NCBI GenBank assembly: GCA_030425685.1
Contig: JAUIAD010000013.1
Span: 1 to 64,000, forward strand
Reading direction: 5' to 3'
From: Gammaproteobacteria bacterium
GTDB lineage: Bacteria > Pseudomonadota > Gammaproteobacteria > Coxiellales > Coxiellaceae
DNA: 64,000 bases
Part shown: piece by piece, positions 24,877-33,590 of the stretch
How the letters are laid out: each line of letters starts with the position of its first letter
How positions within the stretch are numbered: the stretch's first letter is position 1
Program-made: the position numbers and the translations under genes
Notes under the pieces: generated by a model
What the model saw: the letters and a program-made list of their open reading frames with translations, nothing else
What the model was told of the DNA's origin: nothing
The model's database searches: none

Positions 24877-25986
24877 TTAACTATTGCCTTTGTTTGCCAT
24901 ATAAGAGGCAAGTTCAGATAAAAAGTTGTTGATATCGGCCTCATTTAAGTCGCCAATGCAGGAAAGTCTAAAGCTATTGTCGATAGATAATTTGCGTGGG
25001 TAGATTGTGTAACCTTTATCAAAAAGATGATCATGAAGATGGTCGAAATCAAAAGCACCCTTACTGGCAGGAAACTGCACACTCATTAATAGGGAAGAGG
25101 CTTGTTCTTCGGGTGTGATGATATTAAAGCCTAACACTTTTAGGCCGTGGCTTAGTTGGTTATAGCGTTGCTTAAAACGCGTAAAGCGCTTTTCCGCTGT
25201 CTCGCTAAAGTACTCATTCAGTGCTTGCTTAAACGCATAGACAATTTGTACCGGCGGTGTAAACGGCATTTGCCCTGATGTTTCCAGCGCATGATATTGC
25301 TGGTGTAGGTCAAAATAGTAAGATCTCGCACTGCCTTCGGAGGCTTGTAACGCTTCTTTGTGGCAAATAACAAATGATAAGCCTGGCATGCCATGTAAAC
25401 ATTTATTAGAGCTGGAGATAATGTAATCAATATGACTTTTATACATATCGATTTCAGTGCCGCCAAAGCTCGACATCGCATCAACGATAAAACGTCGATT
25501 TAAACGATCGCAGATATCACCGACGGCTTCTATAGGATTTAGTAAACCACTGGAGGTTTCGTGGTGAACCATCGCTAAGCAATCAATGTCAGGATCATTT
25601 TGTAAAATAGTCTCAATTTGTGACAGCGGAAATTCATGATGATAAGGAAAAACAATATCAATAACGTCTATATTGTAGCGTTTAGCAATATTTACCATCC
25701 GCTGGCCATAAGAGCCATTGTTAATAATAGCGATTTTTTTATTGTTAGGCACAACTGAGCTTAGCGCTGCTTCAATAGCACCGGTGCCAGAAGCAGTAAA
25801 TAAAACGCTGGTATAATCATCAGCAACACAGGCAACTTTTAATAAGTCTTGACGGATTTGCTGTAATAAATCCGTGAACTCTCGTTCACGATGACAAATG
25901 TCAGTGACCAATAGAGCTTCTTTAACGCTATGGGTTGTCGTTACGGGGCCTGGGTTTAAAAGAATATTGCGTTTTATCCTCGTCAT
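24877..25986 (-). CDS. 2-aminoethylphosphonate transaminase
   Basis: A PLP-dependent class V enzyme of 369 residues. The N-terminus RNILLNPGPVTTTHSVKEAL is typical of PhnW/AepZ, the phosphate cup includes TASGTGAIEAAL (64-75), D169 in IVDAMSSFGG contacts the cofactor, and K195 in SSSNKCLHGMPG forms the Schiff base. PhnW is often catabolic, but here PEP mutase and phosphonopyruvate decarboxylase are cotranscribed and no phosphonatase (PhnX) is present, so the biosynthetic direction (phosphonoacetaldehyde to 2-AEP) is indicated. The start is 2 bp after the nucleotidyltransferase stop. Confidence 0.93.
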   Translation of the reverse strand: MTRIKRNILLNPGPVTTTHSVKEALLVTDICHREREFTDLLQQIRQDLLKVACVADDYTSVLFTASGTGAIEAALSSVVPNNKKIAIINNGSYGQRMVNIAKRYNIDVIDIVFPYHHEFPLSQIETILQNDPDIDCLAMVHHETSSGLLNPIEAVGDICDRLNRRFIVDAMSSFGGTEIDMYKSHIDYIISSSNKCLHGMPGLSFVICHKEALQASEGSARSYYFDLHQQYHALETSGQMPFTPPVQIVYAFKQALNEYFSETAEKRFTRFKQRYNQLSHGLKVLGFNIITPEEQASSLLMSVQFPASKGAFDFDHLHDHLFDKGYTIYPRKLSIDNSFRLSCIGDLNEADINNFLSELASYMANKGNS

Positions 25987-25988
25987 GA

Positions 25989-26729
25989 TTAATACGTTAC
26001 TCGTTGTCGGGTTCTAATTTGGCTATACATGTGTTTAGCATTTTCTAGATGATCGCCATTATCAATTTCACACCATAAGAGGTTAGGTATTTTAAGGCAG
26101 CGAATGGGGAGCATTTTAGCAAGTTCGACCAAACCATCTGTTTCATAGTGCCCCTTCAGCAGTGTGTCTTTAAATTCTTCTTGTTTAAAGACAGACAAAA
26201 GATACTCATAGGCGGAAAGGCTGAGTTTGTTAATGCCGACAAATTCACCAAGCACTTTCTCTCGTATAAGTTGCTTAATGTCTTTGCTCATATTAACAAG
26301 ATAGTCATTGCGTGCTTCGACATAGACTTCATCATTTGAGTGCGTAGCGCCACTAAGAAGGATAGCGTTGGATGCGGTTGTTTTACAAAGTGTAGCAAGC
26401 GCATGCTTTTCATAAAGCAAATCGGACTCAAGCAATAAGAAACTGTCGTTGATCCAGTCTTTGGCGCAGTAAAGAGAGTATAGGCTACCGCTGCTAGCAA
26501 ATAGAGGATTGTTAATGGTTGCAATATTGGCATCGTTAGCCGCCAATTGTTGGTAATGTTCGGCACCATAGCCAGTAACGATCAGTATGTCTTGAATACC
26601 TTGTTCCCTTATTAAGGTAATCGATTCCTCAATAATGGTTTTGTCATTAATGCGAATAAATCCTTTTGGCAGCGTGTGGTGCTCGCGAAGGCGCATGCCC
26701 ATGCCGGCTGCTAAGATGACAGCTTTCAT
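25989..26729 (-). CDS. nucleotidyltransferase, likely CTP:phosphonate cytidylyltransferase (PntC-like)
   Basis: A 246-residue GT-A-like nucleotidyltransferase with the canonical MKAVILAAGMGMRLREHH loop and the basic PKG downstream; LLLESDLLYEKHAL holds the metal-binding Asp. LicC-type cytidylyltransferases have the same form. In the setting of PEP mutase, decarboxylase, transaminase and a CDP-alcohol phosphotransferase, the likely reaction is CTP + 2-AEP to CMP-AEP. It starts with an ATGA overlap on the decarboxylase stop, so it is translationally coupled. It is the second nucleotidyltransferase domain in the operon; the other is fused to PEP mutase. Confidence 0.87.
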   Translation of the reverse strand: MKAVILAAGMGMRLREHHTLPKGFIRINDKTIIEESITLIREQGIQDILIVTGYGAEHYQQLAANDANIATINNPLFASSGSLYSLYCAKDWINDSFLLLESDLLYEKHALATLCKTTASNAILLSGATHSNDEVYVEARNDYLVNMSKDIKQLIREKVLGEFVGINKLSLSAYEYLLSVFKQEEFKDTLLKGHYETDGLVELAKMLPIRCLKIPNLLWCEIDNGDHLENAKHMYSQIRTRQRVTY

Positions 26730-27853
26730 ACAGGGACTCCTAAATGTTTCATCAGTGCATGTTTATTTTCATAAGGGGTTGTTGTTGGCCGGCCAAGGTC
26801 GGGGCGCGAATAAGGGAAACTTTTAACGACAAGTAGCATTGGCCCTTGGTTAAATTCAGCAAAGGTATTGGCAAACTCATCTAAAGAATGAGTGGTGGTT
26901 GCATGCGGGTAGCTGCAAGCTTTTGCGACAGCGGCAAAGTCAACATTGCTTGATAAGGTTTTTTGTGTGCCGGTTGATTCATAGGCATTGTTATCGATAA
27001 CAATATGCAGCAGATTTTTTGGTTGTATATGTCCAATAGTGGCCATCGCTTCCATGCGCATAAGGCAGGCGCCATCACCATCAATCAAAACAACGCGGCG
27101 ATTGGGTTGTTGCATGGCAATACCGAGCGCAATACTGGATGCACAGCCCATTGATCCCACCGTTAAAAAGTCTTGCGCGTGTCCTTCTTGTCGACGTTCA
27201 CGAATTTCAAACAGTTCGCGTGAGGTTTTGCCTGTGGTGGTAACAACAATATCATTGGGTGAAAGTTGACTAACAATTTTCTCAAGGAGCTGTTCGCGAA
27301 TCACCATATTGTCGGGCAAGGTAATCGTTTTTTCAGTCCCTGGTTTTGCTTGAATAATATTTTTAGGAAATAAAATAGCATAAGGTTTTTTATGTTGTTG
27401 AAAATGTTTTTCAGCTAACTTAAAGATATAATCCAAACGCTTTGTGTCATCTGCAGCAACACTATAAGGAATGTCTAACAGATTGAGCATGCCCGGCAGT
27501 ATTTCTCCCATCTTGCGATGTTGCGGTTCATCCTTTTCACCTGGCATACCGCGCCAGGTAATAAAAAGTAGTGCAGGAATGGAGTAGATATTGGAATCCA
27601 GTAAGCTAGTTAATGGATTAATGCTATTGCCCAGGCCAGAATTTTGCATATACACCAAGGGGATTTTTCCTGTTGCTAAATGATAGCCAGCAGCTAAAGC
27701 ACAGGATTCACCCTCATTATTGGTGATCACATGTTGAAAACGATGGTCTTCATTTATTGTGTTGAGCAGGTGTTTAAATATACTGTCAGGGACACCTGTA
27801 GCAAAACGATAGCAGTGCGTTACTAGTTGCTCAATTACATCTTCTGGTAGCAT
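26726..27853 (-). CDS. aepY: phosphonopyruvate decarboxylase
   Basis: A TPP enzyme of 375 residues converting phosphonopyruvate to phosphonoacetaldehyde, the irreversible step that pulls the PEP mutase equilibrium. The N-terminal Pyr domain has FATGVPDSIFKHLL and ITNNEGESCALAAGYHLATG, with the catalytic Glu. The C-terminal PP domain has GSMGCASSIALG and the TPP/Mg motif GDGACLMRMEAMATIG...NNAYESTG. Length is normal for Ppd/AepY. It lies 19 bp after the PEP mutase fusion gene. Confidence 0.95.
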   Translation of the reverse strand: MLPEDVIEQLVTHCYRFATGVPDSIFKHLLNTINEDHRFQHVITNNEGESCALAAGYHLATGKIPLVYMQNSGLGNSINPLTSLLDSNIYSIPALLFITWRGMPGEKDEPQHRKMGEILPGMLNLLDIPYSVAADDTKRLDYIFKLAEKHFQQHKKPYAILFPKNIIQAKPGTEKTITLPDNMVIREQLLEKIVSQLSPNDIVVTTTGKTSRELFEIRERRQEGHAQDFLTVGSMGCASSIALGIAMQQPNRRVVLIDGDGACLMRMEAMATIGHIQPKNLLHIVIDNNAYESTGTQKTLSSNVDFAAVAKACSYPHATTTHSLDEFANTFAEFNQGPMLLVVKSFPYSRPDLGRPTTTPYENKHALMKHLGVPV

Positions 27854-27872
27854 GGCGTTACTTCTATCCTAG

Positions 27873-29639
27873 TTAGTTAAGACATGGTTGTGGGGTTTTC
27901 TTGTTATGTTTCGCCCGGTTAATGGTTTTTTCAATCGCTGCAATATCTGTCATGTTGTGTACTTCTGACCAACCTTGCGTGACTTCTAAAGATTCAACGG
28001 TGTGTCCGTCAGCAATAATACGTTTAATAACAGCATAGAAATCGAGCTGTCGTAAGGCATCTTGGTTTCCGGTTGTATCGATTTGCTCGCTACGCATTTT
28101 TTCAAATGTGTCACAAAGTAATTTTGCACCTGCTGCAGAGAATTTAGCGATACCAATAAATTCATGTGTTGCTTTTTCAACAGGAATATCATTGCCAATA
28201 TCAGCAACATGTTCAGTAATGCTGTTGGGCTTGCGCAAGGTCATGGTGTTAGTGCGGTGTAAAGTAACTAAGTCTGTCGTCGGTTTAATTCGCTTTCTTG
28301 TTTGTAAATTAAACGTATTATCAACCAATAATAACATGTCATTATTGGCATTTAGCAAGTAGCGTTTTATTAAGCTTTCATCAAAAAATATGTCACCAAA
28401 AACCATAATAAAGCCATTCTGCATTTCGCTACTGGCTAACATTAAAGAAAATAAAACATTCGTATCAGCAAAATCACTATTATATATTTCTTTCATATCA
28501 GTAATTTTAAGCTTGTCTTGTGCGTAGCCTGATACCAAGGTGATATTATCTAAGCCTGATTCGCTTAATGCTTTACGTTGCCAGGTAAGTAATGTGTGGT
28601 CTGCAACGGGAATATTGGAGACGGGGCTATACTGCAGTTCTGTATCAGCAAAGCCTTTTGGCTTACCCGAAGCTAATACGATAACGGGTAAGCTATTGCG
28701 TTTGTATTCTTTATCTTTATTTTTCACATCGACAAAGCCGACAGCTTCCATAATATCTTTGACAGGAGAGATATTTGGTAATACTTCTGTGCTTCTCTTA
28801 TGGGTTAAAATAGATTCACAGGTTTCACGCATGGCTTTATGTGCGGCACGTAGTAAGTGGTTAGCATAAATAACAATATTAAATCCATGTTGATATAATT
28901 CAGCTTCCGTTGCTTCATTATAGGTGGTAGGCACAGAAATTACGGGTTTAATAATGCCTATTCTTGCGCATAGTTTTGCATATGCCTCCATAAATTCATA
29001 AATTTGCTCTGGGCTTTTTTCATTAGAATGAATAAAAATACCATCAGCATCTGATTGCAAATAAATTTCTGCACGTTCAATGGCATCTTTTAGGCCGCGT
29101 TTAGCGATAAAGCTTTCTATGCGTGTGAAAATCATAAAGTCATTAGACAAACAAACCGCTTTAGCACGATTGATTTTAGAAGCAAACTCATGCGGATCTT
29201 CAAGAATATGAACCGCATCGGCTGCTAGACTGTTACGTTTCGGATACTTTTTATCTTCAATAACAACAGCAGAGACACCAAGACTCTCTAATTTGCTGCA
29301 GAAATATTCAAACTGTGTTGGCTCACCACCGGTATCGCCGTCGACGATGATAGGTTTATTAGAGACCTGTAAAATTTCTTGAATAGTTTGTAAGCGGCTG
29401 CTGGTGTCGACAACTTCGGTATCAGGGTGTCCTTTAGCAGCGGAATCAGTAAGGCTCGATACCCACAAGCCATCGAATGCTTGTGTTTTGCCATTGGCAT
29501 CTTCAATGCTAGCGGTTGAGCCGATTAGGGCGGATAAGCCATCATGTGCTTCTATAATTCGTATGCCAGGTTTCGAGGCTAATAAAGTGCGAAGTTTTTT
29601 GCGTCGTAAACTGGGTAAACTGCGATATCGTAACGTCAT
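27873..29639 (-). CDS. pepM: phosphoenolpyruvate mutase fused to a nucleotidyltransferase-like domain
   Basis: 588 residues in two parts. Residues 1-300 are an isocitrate-lyase-fold PEP mutase: metal ligands in VDGDTGG (99-105) and the PEP-mutase hallmark EDKKYPKRNS (128-137), with the NS pair that separates it from lyases. Residues about 317-580 resemble a nucleotidyltransferase: PVIVLASGKPKGFAD in place of the usual AAGxGxR loop, GFIMVFGDIFFDES with D416 as a likely metal ligand, and a C-terminal HEFIGIAKFS region. The altered loop raises doubt about its activity or substrate. It is the second gene of the operon, with AGGA before the ATG. Confidence 0.92.
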   Translation of the reverse strand: MTLRYRSLPSLRRKKLRTLLASKPGIRIIEAHDGLSALIGSTASIEDANGKTQAFDGLWVSSLTDSAAKGHPDTEVVDTSSRLQTIQEILQVSNKPIIVDGDTGGEPTQFEYFCSKLESLGVSAVVIEDKKYPKRNSLAADAVHILEDPHEFASKINRAKAVCLSNDFMIFTRIESFIAKRGLKDAIERAEIYLQSDADGIFIHSNEKSPEQIYEFMEAYAKLCARIGIIKPVISVPTTYNEATEAELYQHGFNIVIYANHLLRAAHKAMRETCESILTHKRSTEVLPNISPVKDIMEAVGFVDVKNKDKEYKRNSLPVIVLASGKPKGFADTELQYSPVSNIPVADHTLLTWQRKALSESGLDNITLVSGYAQDKLKITDMKEIYNSDFADTNVLFSLMLASSEMQNGFIMVFGDIFFDESLIKRYLLNANNDMLLLVDNTFNLQTRKRIKPTTDLVTLHRTNTMTLRKPNSITEHVADIGNDIPVEKATHEFIGIAKFSAAGAKLLCDTFEKMRSEQIDTTGNQDALRQLDFYAVIKRIIADGHTVESLEVTQGWSEVHNMTDIAAIEKTINRAKHNKKTPQPCLN

Positions 29640-29677
29640 GTTAAGTCCTAATTGAGTCTAGTTTTAGGTGAGTAAAT

Positions 29678-30403
29678 TTAAGTTTCTTGCAACTCAGGTT
29701 CCGGTTTTCCAAAATAAAGATATCTGTCTTTTAAATCAGAGATGCGCTTGCTAAGTTTAGAAATGCGAGTGTCTGTTAAATATTCCATGGTGAGTATCAC
29801 GCGCTTTTCGTTCTCAGCCAGTGGAGAGACTTCATGCCATAAAACATCGCCATTAAATATCACTAATGTTCCTGGGTGTGTTGCCACATGAATAGGATTT
29901 TGTTTGCGATTCCGTTTCGTCGAGCCAGGGTAACAAATCAGTTTTGAACTTTCAGAGTCTTGGATCATGCCAAGGAGTACGGTATATCGTCGGCCTTTGT
30001 AAAAAGATTTGTCGTAATGTATGCCAATTCTATCACCGGGCTCAGTGTAGTAATAAAGTGCTGCAGCATGAGGGTCCTTTTCCGGGCAGAATGATAAAGA
30101 TTCACCAACGATACCCTCAATAAATTTCCTCATAATATCAGAACGATAAATGCTAAATAGCTCTTGCCCATGCTGCTTTAGTTTTTGATAACTGACGCTG
30201 CCTGATTTTTTAAATCCTGGTACTTTGACGCGATGAACGAACTTCGAGCAAATTTCGACTTGCGGCACTAGGTGTTCAATGACAAAGTTTTTAGGAAGAA
30301 AGTCGTCGATCACCAGCATTTGGTGTTGCTTTTGATATTGTTCTCTAAGAGCGCTAATGTCACTGTTGCTTACAGTGTTTTGTAAATGGTGAATGGCTTC
30401 CAT
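29678..30403 (-). CDS. 2-oxoglutarate/Fe(II)-dependent oxygenase
   Basis: 241 residues from the ATG at 30403, chosen for GAGGA 8 nt upstream. The double-stranded beta-helix is visible: iron ligands H129 and D131 in GIHYDKSFYKGRRY, the distal H190 in GDVLWHEVSPL, and the 2OG-binding R201 in KRVILTMEY. It is the first gene of the phosphonate operon, so it may hydroxylate an aminoethylphosphonate intermediate or the finished lipid; other 2OG enzymes (PhnY) are known to hydroxylate 2-AEP at C1. The direct substrate is unknown, and it could instead be a lipid or protein hydroxylase. Confidence 0.83.
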   Translation of the reverse strand: MEAIHHLQNTVSNSDISALREQYQKQHQMLVIDDFLPKNFVIEHLVPQVEICSKFVHRVKVPGFKKSGSVSYQKLKQHGQELFSIYRSDIMRKFIEGIVGESLSFCPEKDPHAAALYYYTEPGDRIGIHYDKSFYKGRRYTVLLGMIQDSESSKLICYPGSTKRNRKQNPIHVATHPGTLVIFNGDVLWHEVSPLAENEKRVILTMEYLTDTRISKLSKRISDLKDRYLYFGKPEPELQET

Positions 30404-30420
30404 GATCAAATTCCTCAAGT

Positions 30421-30444
30421 GCGACGGCAAAATGTAAACGTCGC
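30421..30444 (-). promoter_or_regulatory. leader hairpin before the phosphonate operon
   Basis: GCGACG (30421-30426) pairs with CGTCGC (30439-30444) across 12 nt. It lies in the presumed 5' leader, just upstream of the GAGGA of the oxygenase gene. Stem length is modest. I find no convincing sigma-70 promoter for the operon in 30431-30625. Confidence 0.3.
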
Positions 30445-30625
30445 TTTTCTACAAGATTCCAGTTAAGTTACTGAGTGGTCATACCAAATCTGTAGGTCAT
30501 GTTATCGCATAAATTCAATAAAATTGCCAGTGATTCTCTTGGTGCAACAATTTCTCAATTTGACTAAATTGATTCTGTAATTGTTTTAATGCACAATGGC
30601 TTTCCATTATCAAAAAGGTTGTATT

Positions 30626-31840
30626 ATGCGCACCACAGCTTTATTTTTTATCTTGCTATTTTTATTATCATGCTTGGGTCAGGTGATTTCTGATGTCTAT
30701 TTACCTGCCTTGCCGGTGATCGAGCATGCTTTCAATACACGTGTGCACGTACTGCAGCTTTCCATCGCCTTGTATTTTTATGGCTATGCTGCTTCGCATT
30801 TGGTTTATGGTCCCGTTTCTGACAGTGTCGGGCGGCGCAAGCCTCTTTTGATTGGTATTGTCATTGCTATTATTGGTACCTTGATCTGTCAGTTTTCACA
30901 CAATATTGAGTTCTTTAATTTTGGTCGATTGTTACAGGGCCTAGGGGCTGGTTCTAGTGCTGCACTCTTCCGTAGTATTTTGCGTGATGCTTATAGTGGT
31001 AATCAATTAGCGAAGGTGAGCTCCTATTTAGGGATCGGGCGTATTTTCTTTTTAGCGTCGTCGCCACTTATCGGCAGCTATTTGTTACGTTATTTTGGTT
31101 GGCGTTCTTGTTTTACCTTCCTTATTATTTATTCAGCAATTTGTTTGGTGGGCTGTTCGTTCTTTCTGAAAGAGACCAATGACTATCAGCATCTGCATAA
31201 GTTAGAATTTTCGCATATGAGCAAAAATGCTTGGGTGGTTTTAAAGAGTCCTATATTTTTGGGTTATACCATTTGTATTATGCTGGCGTTTGGGGGCATT
31301 CTTGCGTGGCTAACGACATTGCCTATTTTATTGCAGGAACGTATTGGCTTATCGCCGGTTGAGTTTGGTTGGGTTGCTGCCTTGTCGGGGTTGTTTTTTG
31401 CTGTTGGTGGTTTTATCAATGCGATGTTAGTCAATCGCATGGGCTTAAATTTAATGTTGAAAATTGGCTCGGCTATTATGCTGTTGGGTGGTGTTTTAAT
31501 GTTAGTGTTAGGCCTGCTGGGTTATTTAAATACGATTGTGATTATGGTGCCGGTGATTACTTTTATCATTGGTACGAGTTTAATTTTTCCCAATGCTTAT
31601 GCAGGCGCTTTTCATCCTTTCCCTAAAATTGCTGGTACCGCGGGAGCTATTTTTGGCTTTTTGCAGATGCTTGGTGGTGCGTTGAGCTCAATGGCTATTT
31701 CATACGCTAGTACGGATACGCAAGTGCCATTGGCAATTGCTTTAATTGCTATTTCTATTTTATCGTATTTAGCAGTTTTATTAGCAGCGCATGGCTCAGC
31801 AGGTGAAAAGATTGAAGCGTCGGTGAGCGGCGGCCTCTAA
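30626..31840 (+). CDS. MFS drug-resistance transporter, Bcr/CflA family
   Basis: A 404-residue transporter with 12 predicted membrane segments. SDVYLPALPVIEHAFNT in helix 1 and the motif A loop GPVSDSVGRRKPLL between helices 2 and 3 identify the Bcr/CflA drug:H+ antiporter branch. GRLLQGLGAGSSAALFRSILRD is the conserved helix 4 region. The ATG at 30626 with AAGG 7 nt upstream is better than the ATG at 30596. A promoter candidate is TTGACT at 30560-30565 with TTTAAT at 30585-30590. It is divergent from the phosphonate operon, so export of a related compound is conceivable but unsupported. Confidence 0.9.
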   Translation: MRTTALFFILLFLLSCLGQVISDVYLPALPVIEHAFNTRVHVLQLSIALYFYGYAASHLVYGPVSDSVGRRKPLLIGIVIAIIGTLICQFSHNIEFFNFGRLLQGLGAGSSAALFRSILRDAYSGNQLAKVSSYLGIGRIFFLASSPLIGSYLLRYFGWRSCFTFLIIYSAICLVGCSFFLKETNDYQHLHKLEFSHMSKNAWVVLKSPIFLGYTICIMLAFGGILAWLTTLPILLQERIGLSPVEFGWVAALSGLFFAVGGFINAMLVNRMGLNLMLKIGSAIMLLGGVLMLVLGLLGYLNTIVIMVPVITFIIGTSLIFPNAYAGAFHPFPKIAGTAGAIFGFLQMLGGALSSMAISYASTDTQVPLAIALIAISILSYLAVLLAAHGSAGEKIEASVSGGL

Positions 31841-32649
31841 GTTGTTGCTGCTACACTAAAGCGCTTTTTGTCTTCTAAGCGAAGAGCGGTTAATGAATGT
31901 CCCCAAGCACAACCGGTGTCGAGCGCATAAATATTTTCGGCATCGCATTGGCCTCCTAGCGCCGCCCAGTGACCGAAGCAAATACTATAATGGTCTTTTT
32001 CAGCACTTCGCCAATCAAACCAAGCGCGTAAGTTAGGGTCATTATTTTCACTAAGGGTAATTTTCTTAAAGTCTAATCGGCCCGCATGATTGCAAAAGCG
32101 CATGCGTGTAAAGGCATTGGTAATGTAGCGCAATCTATCCTGGCCCGTCAGTGAAGTTTGCCAAGTTTTGGGTTCATCGCCGAACAGTGACGATAAAAAT
32201 TCTTTGAAATTAGGCCCTTGCAAGGACTCTGTCACTTCATTAGCATGTGCGAGACCTTCCGCTATGCTCCATTGCGGCGGTATACCAGCGTGGACAAAAG
32301 CTGTTTTCAAATCGTCATCGACGGTCATTAGGGGTTGATGCCGTAACCACTCGACCAAGTCATGGCGATCTTTTGCGTTCATAATATCGTGCAAGGTGTG
32401 TGGATAAGAATCGATGGGCATAATGTTGTAGCCCAGTATTAATAAATAAAAGTCATGATTGCCAAGAACAACAATTGGGTCTTTTAAGTTTTTAATAAAG
32501 CGTAGAACGTCGAGTGATTGCGGACCGCGATTAACAATATCGCCAACAAAGCCTAGGCGGTCCGTCTTTTCATTATAGTTAACTTTTTCTAGTAACTGTA
32601 TCAATTCCTGATAGGAGCCTTGCACATCTCCAATAATGTAAGTTGCCAT
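31837..32649 (-). CDS. apaH: symmetrical bis(5'-nucleosyl)-tetraphosphatase
   Basis: Hydrolyses Ap4A to two ADP. The 270-residue calcineurin-type phosphatase has the motifs GDVQGSYQEL, GDIVNRGPQSLDV and LGNHDFYLL, and the terminal CFGHWAALGG and LDTGCAWGHSLTALRL. In many gammaproteobacteria it follows rsmA-apaG; here it has been moved downstream of a SppA-type peptidase, with a 5-bp gap, and apaG is not seen. Its stop overlaps the convergent MFS gene by 4 bp. Confidence 0.96.
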   Translation of the reverse strand: MATYIIGDVQGSYQELIQLLEKVNYNEKTDRLGFVGDIVNRGPQSLDVLRFIKNLKDPIVVLGNHDFYLLILGYNIMPIDSYPHTLHDIMNAKDRHDLVEWLRHQPLMTVDDDLKTAFVHAGIPPQWSIAEGLAHANEVTESLQGPNFKEFLSSLFGDEPKTWQTSLTGQDRLRYITNAFTRMRFCNHAGRLDFKKITLSENNDPNLRAWFDWRSAEKDHYSICFGHWAALGGQCDAENIYALDTGCAWGHSLTALRLEDKKRFSVAATT

Positions 32650-32654
32650 TCGCT

Positions 32655-33578
32655 CTAATAAGCTCTCGCTTGTAAAGGCTCAGTGTTAGCCATTAAATGG
32701 AATTTTAACTCAGTGCTAGCTTGTTTAAACAATGAGTGAAAGAAACTTTCTTTGGGTGAATAGTCTCTTATATGCTTAACGTTAAACTCTGTTTTAATCG
32801 CTGTCCATAAGTTCATGGTGTTATCAGCAAGACCGAGCTTAACAGCTTGCTCGCCTGTCCAAAAGTCGCCAGAAAAGAGTTCTTCTTTGCTACCTTTAAG
32901 CAAGTCACCGCGACCTGCGACTACATCATTAATAAAGTTTTGATGGACTTGATCAAGCACTTTTTTCACTTTATCAATGTCGGCGGTATCGAGTTTTTCA
33001 AAAGGATCAAGGCGATCTTTATTTTTCCCTGCCGTAAAGACGCGACGAGAAATGCCGAGCTTACTAATTGCATCGGAAAAACCAAAGCCGCTCATAATAA
33101 CGCCAATAGAGCCGGTTAAGGTGTCACGGTTTACGTAAATTTTATCAGCTGCAGTGGCTACTAAATAAGCGCCAGAGGCAAGCGCATCTTCACCAACAAC
33201 GATAACCTTTTTATGGTACTGTTTTTTAAGTTCCAAAATTTTATCATGAATAATTGACGCCTGAACGGGGCTGCCACCAGGTGAGTTGATTTGCAGCACC
33301 ACGCCGTGCGTATGTTTATCCATAAATGCTTTGTTGAGCGCCGGGATCACTCTTTTTGCCGAGAACGGCGCACCAGGCATAATAGCACCACTTAAACGTA
33401 CCAAGGAAACATAGGGGCCATGCGCGGTGCTGCTAGAACTGCCACTGCTGAAAATTAAAATAGCGTAGACGATAAGTATTGCCAGCCAACCAAAAAAGCG
33501 AATATTACGCCAGCGACGATCTGCTTTGCGGTCTTTAAAAAGTTTGTTAACCATTTCATTTTCGATGGAATTACTCAT
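32655..33578 (-). CDS. sppA: SppA-type signal peptide peptidase (S49)
   Basis: A 307-residue membrane-anchored serine protease. It has one N-terminal membrane helix (about 27-43) and a ClpP-like fold: INSPGGSPVQA (97-107), ASGAYLVATAADKIY (134-148), and nucleophile S157 in LTGSIGVIMSG. The general-base Lys is likely K185 or K187 in TAGKNKDRLDP. It is the short single-domain form, as in Bacillus, not the 67-kDa E. coli form. It degrades leftover signal peptides in the membrane. It lies 12 bp downstream of an outer-membrane protein gene. Confidence 0.92.
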   Translation of the reverse strand: MSNSIENEMVNKLFKDRKADRRWRNIRFFGWLAILIVYAILIFSSGSSSSTAHGPYVSLVRLSGAIMPGAPFSAKRVIPALNKAFMDKHTHGVVLQINSPGGSPVQASIIHDKILELKKQYHKKVIVVGEDALASGAYLVATAADKIYVNRDTLTGSIGVIMSGFGFSDAISKLGISRRVFTAGKNKDRLDPFEKLDTADIDKVKKVLDQVHQNFINDVVAGRGDLLKGSKEELFSGDFWTGEQAVKLGLADNTMNLWTAIKTEFNVKHIRDYSPKESFFHSLFKQASTELKFHLMANTEPLQARAY

Positions 33579-33590
33579 GCTTACCTCGTG

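Noticed and set aside
24877-27853. Phosphonate degradation (PhnWX) instead of synthesis
   Set aside because: PEP mutase and phosphonopyruvate decarboxylase are cotranscribed and no phosphonatase or C-P lyase gene is present.
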